DNA from: Caballeronia sp. dw_276
GTDB taxonomy: Bacteria > Pseudomonadota > Gammaproteobacteria > Burkholderiales > Burkholderiaceae
Assembly: GCF_018449635.1 (NCBI RefSeq)
Contig: NZ_JAAVUV010000006.1
Span: 248,001 to 312,000 of the forward strand
Reading direction: 5' to 3'
Length of the DNA stretch: 64,000 bases
The notes beneath the pieces were generated by a model. It was not told the DNA's origin. It did no database searches and saw only the letters and a list, made by a program, of their open reading frames with translations. A program made the translations under genes and the position numbers. Below are positions 44,046 to 53,254 of this stretch, piece by piece; positions within the stretch are counted from its first letter, which is position 1, and the number at the start of each line of letters is the position of its first letter.

Positions 44046-44402
44046 ATGCCTACCAAAAATGTACTCGTTCGCATGTTGCAGAATGCTTGGATCCACACGT
44101 CGCAGTATTTTTGCAACGATGTTGTTTCCATGCCCGCGAAGCTTGCCACTGCTCACGAAAAAGCCGGTCTGGTCGATTCGGATCCGGATGCCGTCGCGTA
44201 CGCCCGCGACCAGCTGGGTGCCGTTCCGAAAGAGCATGTGGTTCCGGATGCCCCGGCAGCCGCTGCCCCTGCGGAGGTATCGGCGCAAGGTACGTCGGCT
44301 GGACAAGCGAATGCTGAAACCGAAGCGCGTGCTGTAGTGCCAGCGGCTGATGCGCCGGCGGAATCGGCCGAACAGCAACAGTCGTTGGTCGATCCGCAAT
44401 GA
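44046..44402 (+). CDS. small protein between capsid and connector genes
   Basis: A 118-residue protein with an N-terminal half of moderate hydrophobicity (VRMLQNAWIHTSQYFCNDVV) and an Ala/Glu/Pro-rich end. Not recognised; by place a head accessory protein. The stop overlaps the connector gene start. Confidence 0.6.
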   Translation: MPTKNVLVRMLQNAWIHTSQYFCNDVVSMPAKLATAHEKAGLVDSDPDAVAYARDQLGAVPKEHVVPDAPAAAAPAEVSAQGTSAGQANAETEARAVVPAADAPAESAEQQQSLVDPQ

Positions 44403-45058
44403 CGTTCGGCCTCTCTCGCGTAGCGGGGGAGGCTGTCGTTGAGCCGATCTCCTTGGATGATGCGAAGTTGCACCTTCGCGTCGATGGCTCTGCCGAGGAT
44501 GACTTAATCGGCTCGATGATCACCTCCGCGCGAACGTCGTGCGAGCGACGAATGCAACGCAGCATCCTCGGGCAGTCCTGGGTCCTCACGCAAAGTAGCT
44601 TTTTGCATCCTTCGGCAAAGCATCAAGACCGCCATCTCGTAGGCTGGATCAATCCTGATTGGTATCGAGCGCGGTCGCGCGCAGCGCCAGACTCCATTGT
44701 TCTGCCCAATCCCCCGATCCGGTCGATCACCTCTGTTGTGTATCTCGACCGTGATTTACAACGTCAAACCCTTGACCCTTCTGCGTATCGGCTGGCCGTC
44801 ATGGGCGAGACGCTGGCGATGTTGCGCCCGGTCAATGGGCCATGGCCGCAGACCGCGCGGGAGCCTGATGCGGTGACGGTGAGGTATGAGGCAGGTTGGG
44901 CGAATCCGGAAGACATCCCGTCTCCGATGATCAGCTGGATCAAGCTTCGGTTGGCGTCTCTCTACGCGAATCGAGAGGAATTCGCTGCGGGGTTGCCGGT
45001 GGCCGAAGTCGGGTTCGCTGACGGTTTATTGGACCCCTACAGCATCCCGGCGGTGTGA
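44399..45058 (+). CDS. head-tail connector (gp6-like)
   Basis: A 219-residue adaptor that forms the ring under the portal. The N-terminal EPISLDDAKLHLRVDGSAED and MITSARTSCERRMQRSIL are typical of the phage gp6-like / phiE125 gp8 connector family. The C-terminal helix ISWIKLRLASLYANREEF is also conserved. Confidence 0.85.
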   Translation: MTFGLSRVAGEAVVEPISLDDAKLHLRVDGSAEDDLIGSMITSARTSCERRMQRSILGQSWVLTQSSFLHPSAKHQDRHLVGWINPDWYRARSRAAPDSIVLPNPPIRSITSVVYLDRDLQRQTLDPSAYRLAVMGETLAMLRPVNGPWPQTAREPDAVTVRYEAGWANPEDIPSPMISWIKLRLASLYANREEFAAGLPVAEVGFADGLLDPYSIPAV

Positions 45059-45059
45059 C

Positions 45060-45389
45060 ATGCAAGCAGGCAAGCTGAAACATCGCATTCAGATCCAGCG
45101 CCGAGATTCAACGCGCGACTCTAGCGGGCAGCCATCGAAGAACTGGCTCGCATTTGGTACGCCCATCTGGGCCAGCATCGTATTTCTCAACGGCAAGCAG
45201 TTTGCGACATCGGGATCGCAAGCGAATTCGGCGACGGCCAGCATTCGGATTCGTTATCGAACGGACATCACGGCCGCGATGCGTGTTCTGCACGGCACCA
45301 CTGTGTACGACATCGTTGCCGTTCTTCCCGATGAAGCAACGCATGATTTTGTCGACTTGGCGTGCACAACCGGAGCGAATGATGGCTGA
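45060..45389 (+). CDS. head closure protein (SPP1 gp16-like)
   Basis: A 109-residue stopper protein. MQAGKLKHRIQIQRRDSTRD and ASIRIRYRTDITAAMRVLHG match the phage head-tail joining family. It follows the connector by one base. Confidence 0.86.
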   Translation: MQAGKLKHRIQIQRRDSTRDSSGQPSKNWLAFGTPIWASIVFLNGKQFATSGSQANSATASIRIRYRTDITAAMRVLHGTTVYDIVAVLPDEATHDFVDLACTTGANDG

Positions 45390-45738
45390 GTCAATCGACG
45401 CGATTGTGCGATCGGCACTGGACCCTCTTGTGAGTGAGCGCGTCTTTCCGGACGTTGCGCCTCCGGGAACGGCACGGCCCTACATGACATACCAAGCCGT
45501 TGGAGGAGATCTGGCTCCTACGTTTGATGGTGTGTCGACCACGGTCAACGCGCGCGTCCAGGTGAACGTCTGGTCCGATGGACGGGTGGAAGCAACGGCC
45601 TTGATTTACCAAGCAGTTGCCGTCTTGTGCGGCGATGACGTAAAGGGTGTGCCGATCGGCGGTCCGGTTAGCACTCACGAAGAGGACACGAACCTTTACG
45701 GTTCCCGTCTCGATTTTTCAATCTGGTTTTCTGCCTAA
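45382..45738 (+). CDS. tail terminator / tail completion protein (DUF3168 type)
   Basis: A 118-residue protein. The pattern DPLVSERVFPDVAPPGTARP then YMTYQAV and VQVNVWSDG matches the DUF3168 family, which closes the tail tube. ATG 45382 has GGAG six bases upstream; ATG 45379 is in frame. Confidence 0.82.
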   Translation: MAESIDAIVRSALDPLVSERVFPDVAPPGTARPYMTYQAVGGDLAPTFDGVSTTVNARVQVNVWSDGRVEATALIYQAVAVLCGDDVKGVPIGGPVSTHEEDTNLYGSRLDFSIWFSA

Positions 45739-45749
45739 GAGGTTCATCT

Positions 45750-46184
45750 ATGACCAGCACAGCAATCTCCGCACAAGGTTCAACCTTCTCAATCAATGAC
45801 ACCGGGACGGACCTGGCTCCCGTATGGACAAAAGTCTCGAACGTCAAGTCATTCACCGGCTTCGATGGTTCGGCAACTGAGCTCGATGCCACGGACCTCG
45901 ATTCAGTCGCAAAGGAAAAGTTACTTGGCCTGATCGACGAGGGATCGTTCTCCATCGACGTCAACGTGAATATGGCTGACCCGGGTCAACTGGCGATGAA
46001 GGCGTCGCAAAAAGCCAGCACCAAGAAAATGTACAAGTTGACCTTGCCCGACGGCACCGCGTCGACCTTTCACGCATTTGTGAAGACATTCCCGATCTCT
46101 GGTGGCGTCGACAAAATCCTTGATACGACGGTCGCTATGACGATCACCGGGCCGGTCACGGACATCCCGAACGGCGGCGCATAA
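45750..46184 (+). CDS. tail tube protein
   Basis: A 144-residue beta-rich subunit of the tail tube. Segments FTGFDGSATELDATDLDSVA and MYKLTLPDGTASTFHAFV and the final TITGPVT are typical of lambda gpV-like tube proteins. Position before the chaperone pair agrees. Confidence 0.88.
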   Translation: MTSTAISAQGSTFSINDTGTDLAPVWTKVSNVKSFTGFDGSATELDATDLDSVAKEKLLGLIDEGSFSIDVNVNMADPGQLAMKASQKASTKKMYKLTLPDGTASTFHAFVKTFPISGGVDKILDTTVAMTITGPVTDIPNGGA

Positions 46185-46274
46185 AAGCTGAGGGTAATCG
46201 CTGTAAGTTCAATTGCGTTAGCCGCAGGCCGCTGAAAGAGCGGCCTGATCAAACCAACAAATAATAGGAGTTTC

Positions 46275-46694
46275 ATGCCAGTTCTCACGAAAGAATCGAA
46301 GGCGGCAATCTTGGCCGCTGCCCATCTGAAAACCGAGGCCGTCGATGTTCCCGAATGAGGCGACGGAGTGACGGTGTTGGTCTCGGAGATGTCTGGTTTG
46401 GCGCGCGATGCCTTCTTTCAAAAGAAGGAAGGGGGCAAGCGCCCGATAAGTGAATCGCAGGCAGATCTTCTGCTTGCGACCGTGGTTGATGAGTCGGGTG
46501 CGCTTGTTTTGGACGAGTCAGACGTGGCGTCGCTACGTGCTCAAGGTGCCATTGCAATGGATCGTATCGCGGCAGTAGCGGTGCGGTTGAATGACATGGG
46601 TCCTGCAGCGGTGGAGGACGCAGTAAAAAACTCCGACGCCGCCCCGAGCGGCGATTCGCTCTCCGACTCAGCGTCGACCTCGGAATCCCAGTAA
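46275..46694 (+). pseudogene. tail assembly chaperone gpG-like, in-frame TGA at codon 28
   Basis: Reading starts MPVLTKESKAAILAAAHLKT and meets TGA at 46356-46358, then continues in the same frame for 112 codons (GDGVTVLVSEMSGLARDAFF). The family has Trp at this place before a Gly, so TGG to TGA is the simplest explanation. The rest of the gene and the frameshift signal are intact. Alternatives are stop readthrough, a suppressor tRNA, restart at a GTG just behind the stop (46368), or a sequencing error. Confidence 0.85.
46625..46631 (+). promoter_or_regulatory. programmed -1 frameshift site, A AAA AAC
   Basis: In the gpG-like frame the codons are GTA AAA AAC, giving the canonical slippery heptamer in the right phase. 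A -1 slip leads into an open frame that runs to 46990 and encodes the gpT-like domain. This is the lambda gpG/gpGT arrangement. Confidence 0.88.
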
Positions 46695-46990
46695 GGGAGT
46701 TGTTGGAGCGCATCACTAGCGCGGAGTTCGTCGAGTACATGGCCTCGTATGAGTTGGATCGACGAGGCTCGCATTACGACGACTTACGCGCTGGCACGAT
46801 CGCGTCGACGATCGCAAACGCAAACCGAAACAGCAAGGTGCGCAAAGAGCCGTATGGTCCGCTCGACTTCATGACGTGGAACGAGTTAGGCCACCCTGAA
46901 ACAGAGCGGTCCGAGCCCATCTTGCTCGCTGATCCGGTCGCGCAATCAAACCTGCTTCGTTCCATGGTGTTTCCGAAACGAAATGGCTAA
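46631..46990 (+). CDS. gpT-like extension of the tail assembly chaperone, made by -1 frameshift
   Basis: After the slip the product reads LRRRPERRFALRLSVDLGIP and then VRELLERITSAEFVEYMASY, typical of the DUF4035/gpT partner that binds tape measure protein in lambda-like tails. The frame has no ATG of its own; only TTG codons near 46700 could start it separately, which would cut the conserved region. The stop overlaps the next gene by eight bases. The upstream TGA at 46356 also affects this product. Confidence 0.85.
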   Translation, partial: LRRRPERRFALRLSVDLGIPVRELLERITSAEFVEYMASYELDRRGSHYDDLRAGTIASTIANANRNSKVRKEPYGPLDFMTWNELGHPETERSEPILLADPVAQSNLLRSMVFPKRNG

Positions 46991-47420
46991 AAACTTCAGT
47001 GTCGAAAATTTGCAGGCGATGACCGATGTGTTGCGCGGGCTTGAGAACGTTGCTCGCGAGTCAGTGCTGCGGCAGGCTGCAGTAGCCGGCGCTCGAGTCA
47101 TTTTCGAGGAAGTCAAATTGCGTGCGCCAGTTGGCGACAAGGTGTACGAGCGCAAGGGCGGTACGCACACGCCGGGAAAGCTTCGTGACTCGATCTTGAT
47201 CGCGTACGACAAAGATGTATCGGTGACTGGCAAGTTGGCCTCATACATCGTGACTTGGTCAAAGGAAGCGTTTTACGGACGTTTCCTTGAATTCGGAACT
47301 TCGAAGATGGAGGCCAAGCCATTCCTGCGACCAGGCTATGACGCAAAAAAACAGCAAGCTGCCGACGCGGTCGATGCTGTAATTCAAACCAAAGTGGCGG
47401 AATTCATGCATGGCAAATGA
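46983..47420 (+). CDS. HK97 gp10-like tail completion protein
   Basis: A 145-residue protein. The pattern EVKLRAPVGDKVYERKGGTH, GKLRDSILIAY and YGRFLEFGTSKMEAKPFLRP is that of the HK97 gp10 family. In most phages this gene lies between head closure and tail terminator; here it stands after the chaperones and directly before the tape measure, which it overlaps by 11 bases. Confidence 0.85.
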   Translation: MAKNFSVENLQAMTDVLRGLENVARESVLRQAAVAGARVIFEEVKLRAPVGDKVYERKGGTHTPGKLRDSILIAYDKDVSVTGKLASYIVTWSKEAFYGRFLEFGTSKMEAKPFLRPGYDAKKQQAADAVDAVIQTKVAEFMHGK

Positions 47421-50400
47421 AACCGTTGTTCGTGTAAGCGTTGATGCCACCGGATACGAGGCCGGCACCGAGCGCGCCCGGCGCAGTGCAGAGGCCTTCG
47501 CAGCGTCCCAAGAGGATCTGGCGCGTCGAACTCAGATTTCGCAGGCTGCGGTGGTCGAGGCCACCGCGAATGGCAGCACCGCATCAGTACGGTCAATCAA
47601 TGCCCTTGTGCAGCAGGCGGCGAAGATGTCGGACACGTACGGTATGACCTCGCGCCAGCTGCTTGCGTATAAAGCATCAATCATGGGCGTCTCCGATGCG
47701 ATCGCCCCGTATCTGGAGAAGATGGACGCGATCGACGCCGCGAATGGGCGTGCATCGGCGTCGACATCTGCCATGGGTGAGAGCAGTACCGCCGCTGCGG
47801 CCCGCATTTCGACGATGGTCGAGGCGTCGTTAGAGGCGTCGGCGGCAATCAATAGCTCGACGGTGGCAGCTGACAGGTATGCGGCAAGCGTTGAAGCGAT
47901 GGCGGTCGCCGCATCGACGGCAGAGAAAGCCAATGCGGGTATCGCTTCGTCTGCCACTGCAGCGGCGGCGGCTCAGACCGAGGCGTCCGTATTGTTTGCG
48001 GCTGCGTCGACGACTGTCAGCGGTGGCGCGGAAAAGGTTGCGGAGGCGCTAGGCCGCCAACTGACGGCATTGACGGCGTCGAAAGCGCAGATGGTCGAGT
48101 ACGACGCTCAGATGGCAGGCTTCACGGCCGCTGAAACCGAGCAGGTCACTGCGATCGCAAAGGAGATCGAGCTGCGCAAGCAGCAGATTGCACTGGGCGA
48201 AAAAATGGCTGCGACGTTCGCGGTTACTGCCTCGGCGGCGCATGGCGCGGAAGGCGCGACTTCCGGAGTAACGAACGAAATCGGCGTGCTTGGTCGCGAG
48301 GCAGCAAGCGGAAATTTTTCTCGGATGGCGAGTTCATTCACGCGCTTGCTGTCACTCGCGGGTGCGCTGGATCTGCTACTCAACCCGTTATCGCTTACGG
48401 TCGCAGCTGTTGGCTACGCGATGTATTCGGTGGCGAGCCAGAACGAAAAGATGAATGAAGCGCTCATCTTGACTGGCGGTTATGCGGGTGTGACCGGCGA
48501 TCAACTTCGGGACATGGCGACCGCAGCGACTGCTGGCGGGGCGACGTTCAATACAGCAGCCGAGGCGGTCACCGCGTTAGCGGCCACCGGTCGATTGACC
48601 GGAGACGAGATTGCCAATCTTGGGAAAAGTGCCGCCGATGCTGCGACATACACGAGCGTGTCGGTCAAACAGATGGTCGACGATTTTACGAAGCTCGCTG
48701 AGGAACCGCTGCAGGCTTCGGTCAAGCTCAATGATCAATATCATTATCTGACGGTCGCAACCTACGACCAGATCGCCGCGCTTGAAAAACAGGGGGATGC
48801 GACGGGCGCAGCCAAAGTTGCTGTGGAGGCCTTCTCGTCTGCAATGGACGATCGCACGAAGGAAATCGCCGCGAACGAAGGCATCATCCTCGCTGGATGG
48901 CGCGATATCAGGTCGATGATCAATGGTGCTGTCGAGGCTGTTGGGTCATTCGGCGCTGCGGCTAGCCCGGGCCAGATTGTCGCGCGCACGTTGGCAAACA
49001 AGGCGGCTCGTGCTCCGATCGGCCAATGGTCAGATGATGACGAAAAGGAACTGCAGGACCAGATCGCAAAGCGCGACGCAGCAGTTGTTGTTGCCCAGGC
49101 GAAGGCGCGCGTCGACCGGCAAAATCAGGAGTTGATCGACGCGAAGCATTCTTACGATACGTGGAATTCGCAGTTCGCGACGCCGGCGGAACGGCGTGCG
49201 AAAGAGATCCAGAAGTACATCGACACCATTGCAATACCGCTGAACCTCAGTCCGGAGCAGCAGCTTTCCGACGAGGAGCAGATCGCCGCCAAGTACCCCG
49301 ACAAGAAAGCGCCGAGAACACCGCGCGCGAAAGCAGTCGTCGACGATTCTGGAACGAGGATGTTGCAACAGCTTCGTGATCAGGAAGCGTCGCTTGAGGC
49401 GCAGTTGTCGACGACGGACAAGCTGACAGGTGCCGAGAGTGAGCTTGCGAAATTCAATCAAGAGATTAGCGATTGGAAAAACAAAACGCTCACGCCGGCG
49501 CAGAAAAGCTTGGTGAGCGACCAGGAGGCGATCCGTGCGGCACTGCAGACCAACGTCGAGCTTGAGAAGCAGGTCGCGTACAAGCAGGCGCTGGCGACGT
49601 TGGCCGAGAGATCCGCGCAAATTGATTCGTCGATGGCGAACTACCAACGAAACCAAACGGACCAATACGGTCGCGAGCTCGACGCTTTCGGAATGGGTTC
49701 TGATGCGCTGAAGAATGCGCAGGCAGTAAAGTCAATTTACGCGGAGTATCAGCGGGAGCAAGACCAGCTCGCCAAGGCGGCCAAGGGCGGCACGATCAAC
49801 AGCGAACAATACGCTGCTGATTCGGCCAAGATAAAAGCAGGGCTCGATCAGTCGCTGCAGGACTATGACACCTACTATTCGTCGTTAAAGGCCAAGCAGG
49901 CCGATTGGACAAACGGCGCAACTGCTGCTCTTGCTAACTATATGGATGGGGCGCACAACATGGCGGCGCAAACCGAGTCCGCGGTGAGCGACATGGCGAA
50001 GGGTATGGAGGATGCGCTCGTATCATTCGCGATGACTGGAAAGCTCAGTTTTAAGAGCCTTGCCGATAGCATCATCAGCGACATCATTCGTATGCAAGCG
50101 CGCGCTGCCATTTCTGGTCTATTCAATTTGGCGATCGGTGCAGTGGGAAGTTACTTTGGAAACTCGGGTGCTACGTTCGCGGCAAACGCTCAAGGCGGCA
50201 ACACGCTCGATAATTTGGTGTCGAACACCGGAGGATGGGGAACGATACCAGCGCGCGCAAGCGGCGGTCCGGTAAGTGCAGGAACAACATATCTTGTCGG
50301 CGAAAAAGGTCCCGAGTTATTCAATCCCGGATCGTCGGGGATGATCACGCCAAATCACGCGATTCAAAGCAGCCTTGGCGGAGACATCAATATCAACGCG

Positions 50401-50553
50401 CCTGTGAGGGTTGAAGGCGGGACGAACGCCGCAGCAAATCAAAGCAATGGCGACGACCTAAACAAAAAAATCACGGCAGCGGTTCGTGCCGTCGTCGTCA
50501 ATGAGCGCAAGCAGGGCGGTGCGCTCTGGAAAATGAAGAACGGGATCGCTTAA
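47410..50553 (+). CDS. tail tape measure protein
   Basis: A 1047-residue protein that sets tail length. The N-terminal TMP domain starts with TVVRVSVDATGYEAGTERAR; long Ala-rich helices fill residues 100-280, a hydrophobic segment is near 315-340 (LLSLAGALDLLLNPLSLTVA), and the C-terminal lambda_tail_tape-like domain is near 850-950. At about 1.5 angstrom per residue it would give a tail of some 150 nm, close to lambda. It overlaps the M-like gene by one base. Confidence 0.93.
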   Translation: MANETVVRVSVDATGYEAGTERARRSAEAFAASQEDLARRTQISQAAVVEATANGSTASVRSINALVQQAAKMSDTYGMTSRQLLAYKASIMGVSDAIAPYLEKMDAIDAANGRASASTSAMGESSTAAAARISTMVEASLEASAAINSSTVAADRYAASVEAMAVAASTAEKANAGIASSATAAAAAQTEASVLFAAASTTVSGGAEKVAEALGRQLTALTASKAQMVEYDAQMAGFTAAETEQVTAIAKEIELRKQQIALGEKMAATFAVTASAAHGAEGATSGVTNEIGVLGREAASGNFSRMASSFTRLLSLAGALDLLLNPLSLTVAAVGYAMYSVASQNEKMNEALILTGGYAGVTGDQLRDMATAATAGGATFNTAAEAVTALAATGRLTGDEIANLGKSAADAATYTSVSVKQMVDDFTKLAEEPLQASVKLNDQYHYLTVATYDQIAALEKQGDATGAAKVAVEAFSSAMDDRTKEIAANEGIILAGWRDIRSMINGAVEAVGSFGAAASPGQIVARTLANKAARAPIGQWSDDDEKELQDQIAKRDAAVVVAQAKARVDRQNQELIDAKHSYDTWNSQFATPAERRAKEIQKYIDTIAIPLNLSPEQQLSDEEQIAAKYPDKKAPRTPRAKAVVDDSGTRMLQQLRDQEASLEAQLSTTDKLTGAESELAKFNQEISDWKNKTLTPAQKSLVSDQEAIRAALQTNVELEKQVAYKQALATLAERSAQIDSSMANYQRNQTDQYGRELDAFGMGSDALKNAQAVKSIYAEYQREQDQLAKAAKGGTINSEQYAADSAKIKAGLDQSLQDYDTYYSSLKAKQADWTNGATAALANYMDGAHNMAAQTESAVSDMAKGMEDALVSFAMTGKLSFKSLADSIISDIIRMQARAAISGLFNLAIGAVGSYFGNSGATFAANAQGGNTLDNLVSNTGGWGTIPARASGGPVSAGTTYLVGEKGPELFNPGSSGMITPNHAIQSSLGGDININAPVRVEGGTNAAANQSNGDDLNKKITAAVRAVVVNERKQGGALWKMKNGIA

Positions 50554-50891
50554 TGGCCGACACATTTATCTGGGTGCCGACAGTCGAAAACCTGTCGGGC
50601 ACCGCGACGCTGCACGTCCGAAAAGCGCAGTTCGGCGACGGCTATGAGCAGAAGGTCGCTGACGGCATTAACAACCGGAGGTCGTCGTTCAACCTTCAGT
50701 TTGTGAATGACGCGGCCACCATCTCCGCGATTCTTGCTTTCCTTGATGCGCATGCCGGCGCAACGGCGTTTTTATGGACACCGCTGCTGCGCCAGGAACT
50801 GCTTTTCACTTGTGAGACGTATTCCGAGCCAGTCAAAAACGGCACGGTCTACACCATCACAGCGACGTTTGATCAAACCTTCGCACCGTAA
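50553..50891 (+). CDS. minor tail protein, lambda gpM-like
   Basis: A 112-residue tail tip protein. VRKAQFGDGYEQKVADGINN and the aromatic end YTITATFDQTF match the phage minor tail / gpM family. It starts the tip module. Confidence 0.88.
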   Translation: MADTFIWVPTVENLSGTATLHVRKAQFGDGYEQKVADGINNRRSSFNLQFVNDAATISAILAFLDAHAGATAFLWTPLLRQELLFTCETYSEPVKNGTVYTITATFDQTFAP

Positions 50892-50897
50892 AGAAAA

Positions 50898-51815
50898 ATG
50901 AACCTTTCGAAAATTGCCCTTGGTACACCTCCTACCGCGGTTGACGGAGATACCTCGCGCGACGCAAACACGAAGATGAATTCGAACGTCGACGTGCTCA
51001 ATGCGCAAGCGACGCTCACAAGCGCGGCCGCGACCATCACGTCGGCGCAAGCATTAACAGCGGCACACGTGGGGAAGCGCGTCAATATCAGCTTGGCCTC
51101 TCCGGGCACTATCAATTTTCCGACTGCCGCCATCATGGGACTCGATGGCGTGATACATCTTCGCAACATCGGTACGACGCTGATCACGCTGGCGATCGCA
51201 GCGGGGTCGGGGGACACCCTTTCGCTGACTACCTTGGCAGGGGGAGAATCGGCAAAATTCGATTCGGACGGGACTCATGCTATTCGGTGTCTGCTGCGGG
51301 GCCGCCCCATTGTCGATCCCGGGTATATGCCTTTGGCTGGCGGCATTTTCACTGGAGCGCCGTCATATTCAAGCCTTGCCGTAGCAGGTGCGGCATTCCG
51401 GAACGCGGCGGCGGGCAAGGTATTGATCTATGGTTTTCACGCTGGCTCGACATTCTCAAATTCAGGACCGGTCACCTTTGCTGCGGAGGTCGATCAGCTA
51501 ACAAATTGGGGAAATTCCAATACTTTTGCACCACCCGTAACTGCATCCTATCGAGTGCAGGCAAGCGTACTTATCTCAAGTGCGCCGGTGGCCGGAACGT
51601 CGATCGAACTTGCTTTGGTGCGAGGTTCAGACAGTGCTGTGATGGGTCGAGAGCGATTTATTTGTACAGGCGCTGCATTTTTTAACGTCCGGTTTGAGAT
51701 CACCAGAACTCTCGCTTTGGGACAAGGGTATTTCATCCAACTTGCTGCGTCGTCTTCGGTAACGAGCAGCCCGGACACGTCGTATAGCCGCTTTTCCATT
51801 GAACAGGTGAACTGA
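50898..51815 (+). CDS. tail protein with C1q-like beta domain, unknown
   Basis: A 305-residue protein inserted between the M- and L-like genes. The N-terminal third is Ala/Thr-rich; the last 130 residues (FAAEVDQLTNWGNSNTFAPP, VTASYRVQASVLISS, GYFIQLAASSSV) look like a C1q/TNF-type jelly roll, often used for trimeric receptor binding. Insertion of such a gene inside the tip block is unusual against lambda order. Confidence 0.6.
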   Translation: MNLSKIALGTPPTAVDGDTSRDANTKMNSNVDVLNAQATLTSAAATITSAQALTAAHVGKRVNISLASPGTINFPTAAIMGLDGVIHLRNIGTTLITLAIAAGSGDTLSLTTLAGGESAKFDSDGTHAIRCLLRGRPIVDPGYMPLAGGIFTGAPSYSSLAVAGAAFRNAAAGKVLIYGFHAGSTFSNSGPVTFAAEVDQLTNWGNSNTFAPPVTASYRVQASVLISSAPVAGTSIELALVRGSDSAVMGRERFICTGAAFFNVRFEITRTLALGQGYFIQLAASSSVTSSPDTSYSRFSIEQVN

Positions 51816-52495
51816 TGGCTGTCTCGGCTGATATTCAGTTGCTCGAACCCGGTCCCCTTATCGAACTATTTGAGGTGGATTGCACGGCCATTGGCGGCGA
51901 CATGTTGCGATTCCACGGGCATTTGCAGTCGACGTCCATTTATTGGCAGGGCAACGAATACAAACCGTGGCCGATTCAGGCGGCCGGGTTCGAACACACG
52001 TCCGACGCTCAACAGCCGGAACCGACGCTGACGGTCGGCAACGTGAACGGCACTATCTCTGCGTTGTGTGTATTCCTTGCGGACATGGTGGGCGCACGCG
52101 TCACGCGACATCGCACGCTGGCAAAGTACCTCGATGCAGTAAATTTTCCTGACGGGAATCCTACAGCCGATCCGGATGAGGAGATGGCGCCGGAGCTGTG
52201 GTACATCGAGCAGAAAACTAGCGAAACGAACGTACAGGTCGAGTTCACTTTATCGTCCGCGTTGGATTTCGGCGGTCAGCAACTACCCGGGCGTCAAATC
52301 GCGGCCGGTTGCCAGTGGCGGTACCGGGACGAGGATTGCGGCTATACCGGAACCGTCTACTTCACGGTAAAGGATGTGCCGACTGATGACCCGGCGCTTG
52401 ACCGGTGCAGCATGAAAACCAGCGGTTGCGAATGCCGCTTTGGTATCAATAACCCGCTCCCGTTTGGCGGTCAGCTCAGCGACAACCTGTCGTAA
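51815..52495 (+). CDS. minor tail protein, lambda gpL-like
   Basis: A 226-residue tip protein. The C-terminal Cys pattern (GCQWRYRDEDCGYTG, then CSMKTSGCECRFG) matches the cysteines that hold the iron-sulfur cluster in lambda gpL. It is coupled to the gene before it by one base. Confidence 0.9.
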   Translation: MAVSADIQLLEPGPLIELFEVDCTAIGGDMLRFHGHLQSTSIYWQGNEYKPWPIQAAGFEHTSDAQQPEPTLTVGNVNGTISALCVFLADMVGARVTRHRTLAKYLDAVNFPDGNPTADPDEEMAPELWYIEQKTSETNVQVEFTLSSALDFGGQQLPGRQIAAGCQWRYRDEDCGYTGTVYFTVKDVPTDDPALDRCSMKTSGCECRFGINNPLPFGGQLSDNLS

Positions 52496-52501
52496 AAACC
52501 C

Positions 52502-53254
52502 ATGAACGATGACATAAAGGACGCGATTGCAGATCATGCGATCGCAGAATATCCGCGCGAGGCGGTGGGACTCGTCGTGCTTAAGGACGGTGAAGAGGTG
52601 TATATCCCATGCCGAAATATCGCTCTGAATCCTCGCACTGATTTTGCGTTGCATCCTCGTGACTTTGCGCATGCGGAGGACGCCGGGCAGATTGTTGCAC
52701 TTGCTCATTCACATCCCGACGAGACCGCGCGTCCGCGAACGCAAGACAAAGTAACTTGTGAAAAAAGCGACATTGCGCAGTGGATCATCGTCTCCATAAG
52801 CAAGAGGATTGATGGATCTATTGGCGTCGATGAGTGGTGCGAATTCGGACCGACAGGTTTCATCGCGCCGCTGCTGTCTCGCACGTTCGTGCACGGCGTA
52901 CTCGATTGCTACGCGCTCGGACGGGATTGGTACCGCATCGAGCGCGGGATTGTGCTGCCCGACATTGCCCGCGCTGACGAATGGTGGAACGACGGTCGGT
53001 CGAATCTTTACATCGAGAACTACGAACGCGCAGGGTTTAGTAATGTCGGGACTGATGTCGAGTTGCAGGTAGGCGACGCACTATTGATGCAAATCCGCAG
53101 CAAGAACGGTGTACCAAATCACTGCGGCGTCTATCTTGGCGACGGAGCGTTTATCCATCATTTCTATGGACAATTATCGCGTCGTGAATCGTGGGGCGGT
53201 TTGTGGGCGCGCAGTCTGCAGGCGGTGCTTCGTTACGTGGGAGATCAAAAGTGA
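52502..53254 (+). CDS. tail tip peptidase, lambda gpK-like (JAMM plus NlpC/P60)
   Basis: A 250-residue two-domain protein. The N-terminal JAB/MPN domain has the metal motif HSHPDETARPRTQD; the usual Ser before this Asp is changed. The C-terminal NlpC/P60 domain has Cys in GVLDCYALGRDWY, His in NHCGVYLGDG and a further His in AFIHHFYG. It would act on peptidoglycan during infection or process the tail tip. Confidence 0.92.
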   Translation: MNDDIKDAIADHAIAEYPREAVGLVVLKDGEEVYIPCRNIALNPRTDFALHPRDFAHAEDAGQIVALAHSHPDETARPRTQDKVTCEKSDIAQWIIVSISKRIDGSIGVDEWCEFGPTGFIAPLLSRTFVHGVLDCYALGRDWYRIERGIVLPDIARADEWWNDGRSNLYIENYERAGFSNVGTDVELQVGDALLMQIRSKNGVPNHCGVYLGDGAFIHHFYGQLSRRESWGGLWARSLQAVLRYVGDQK

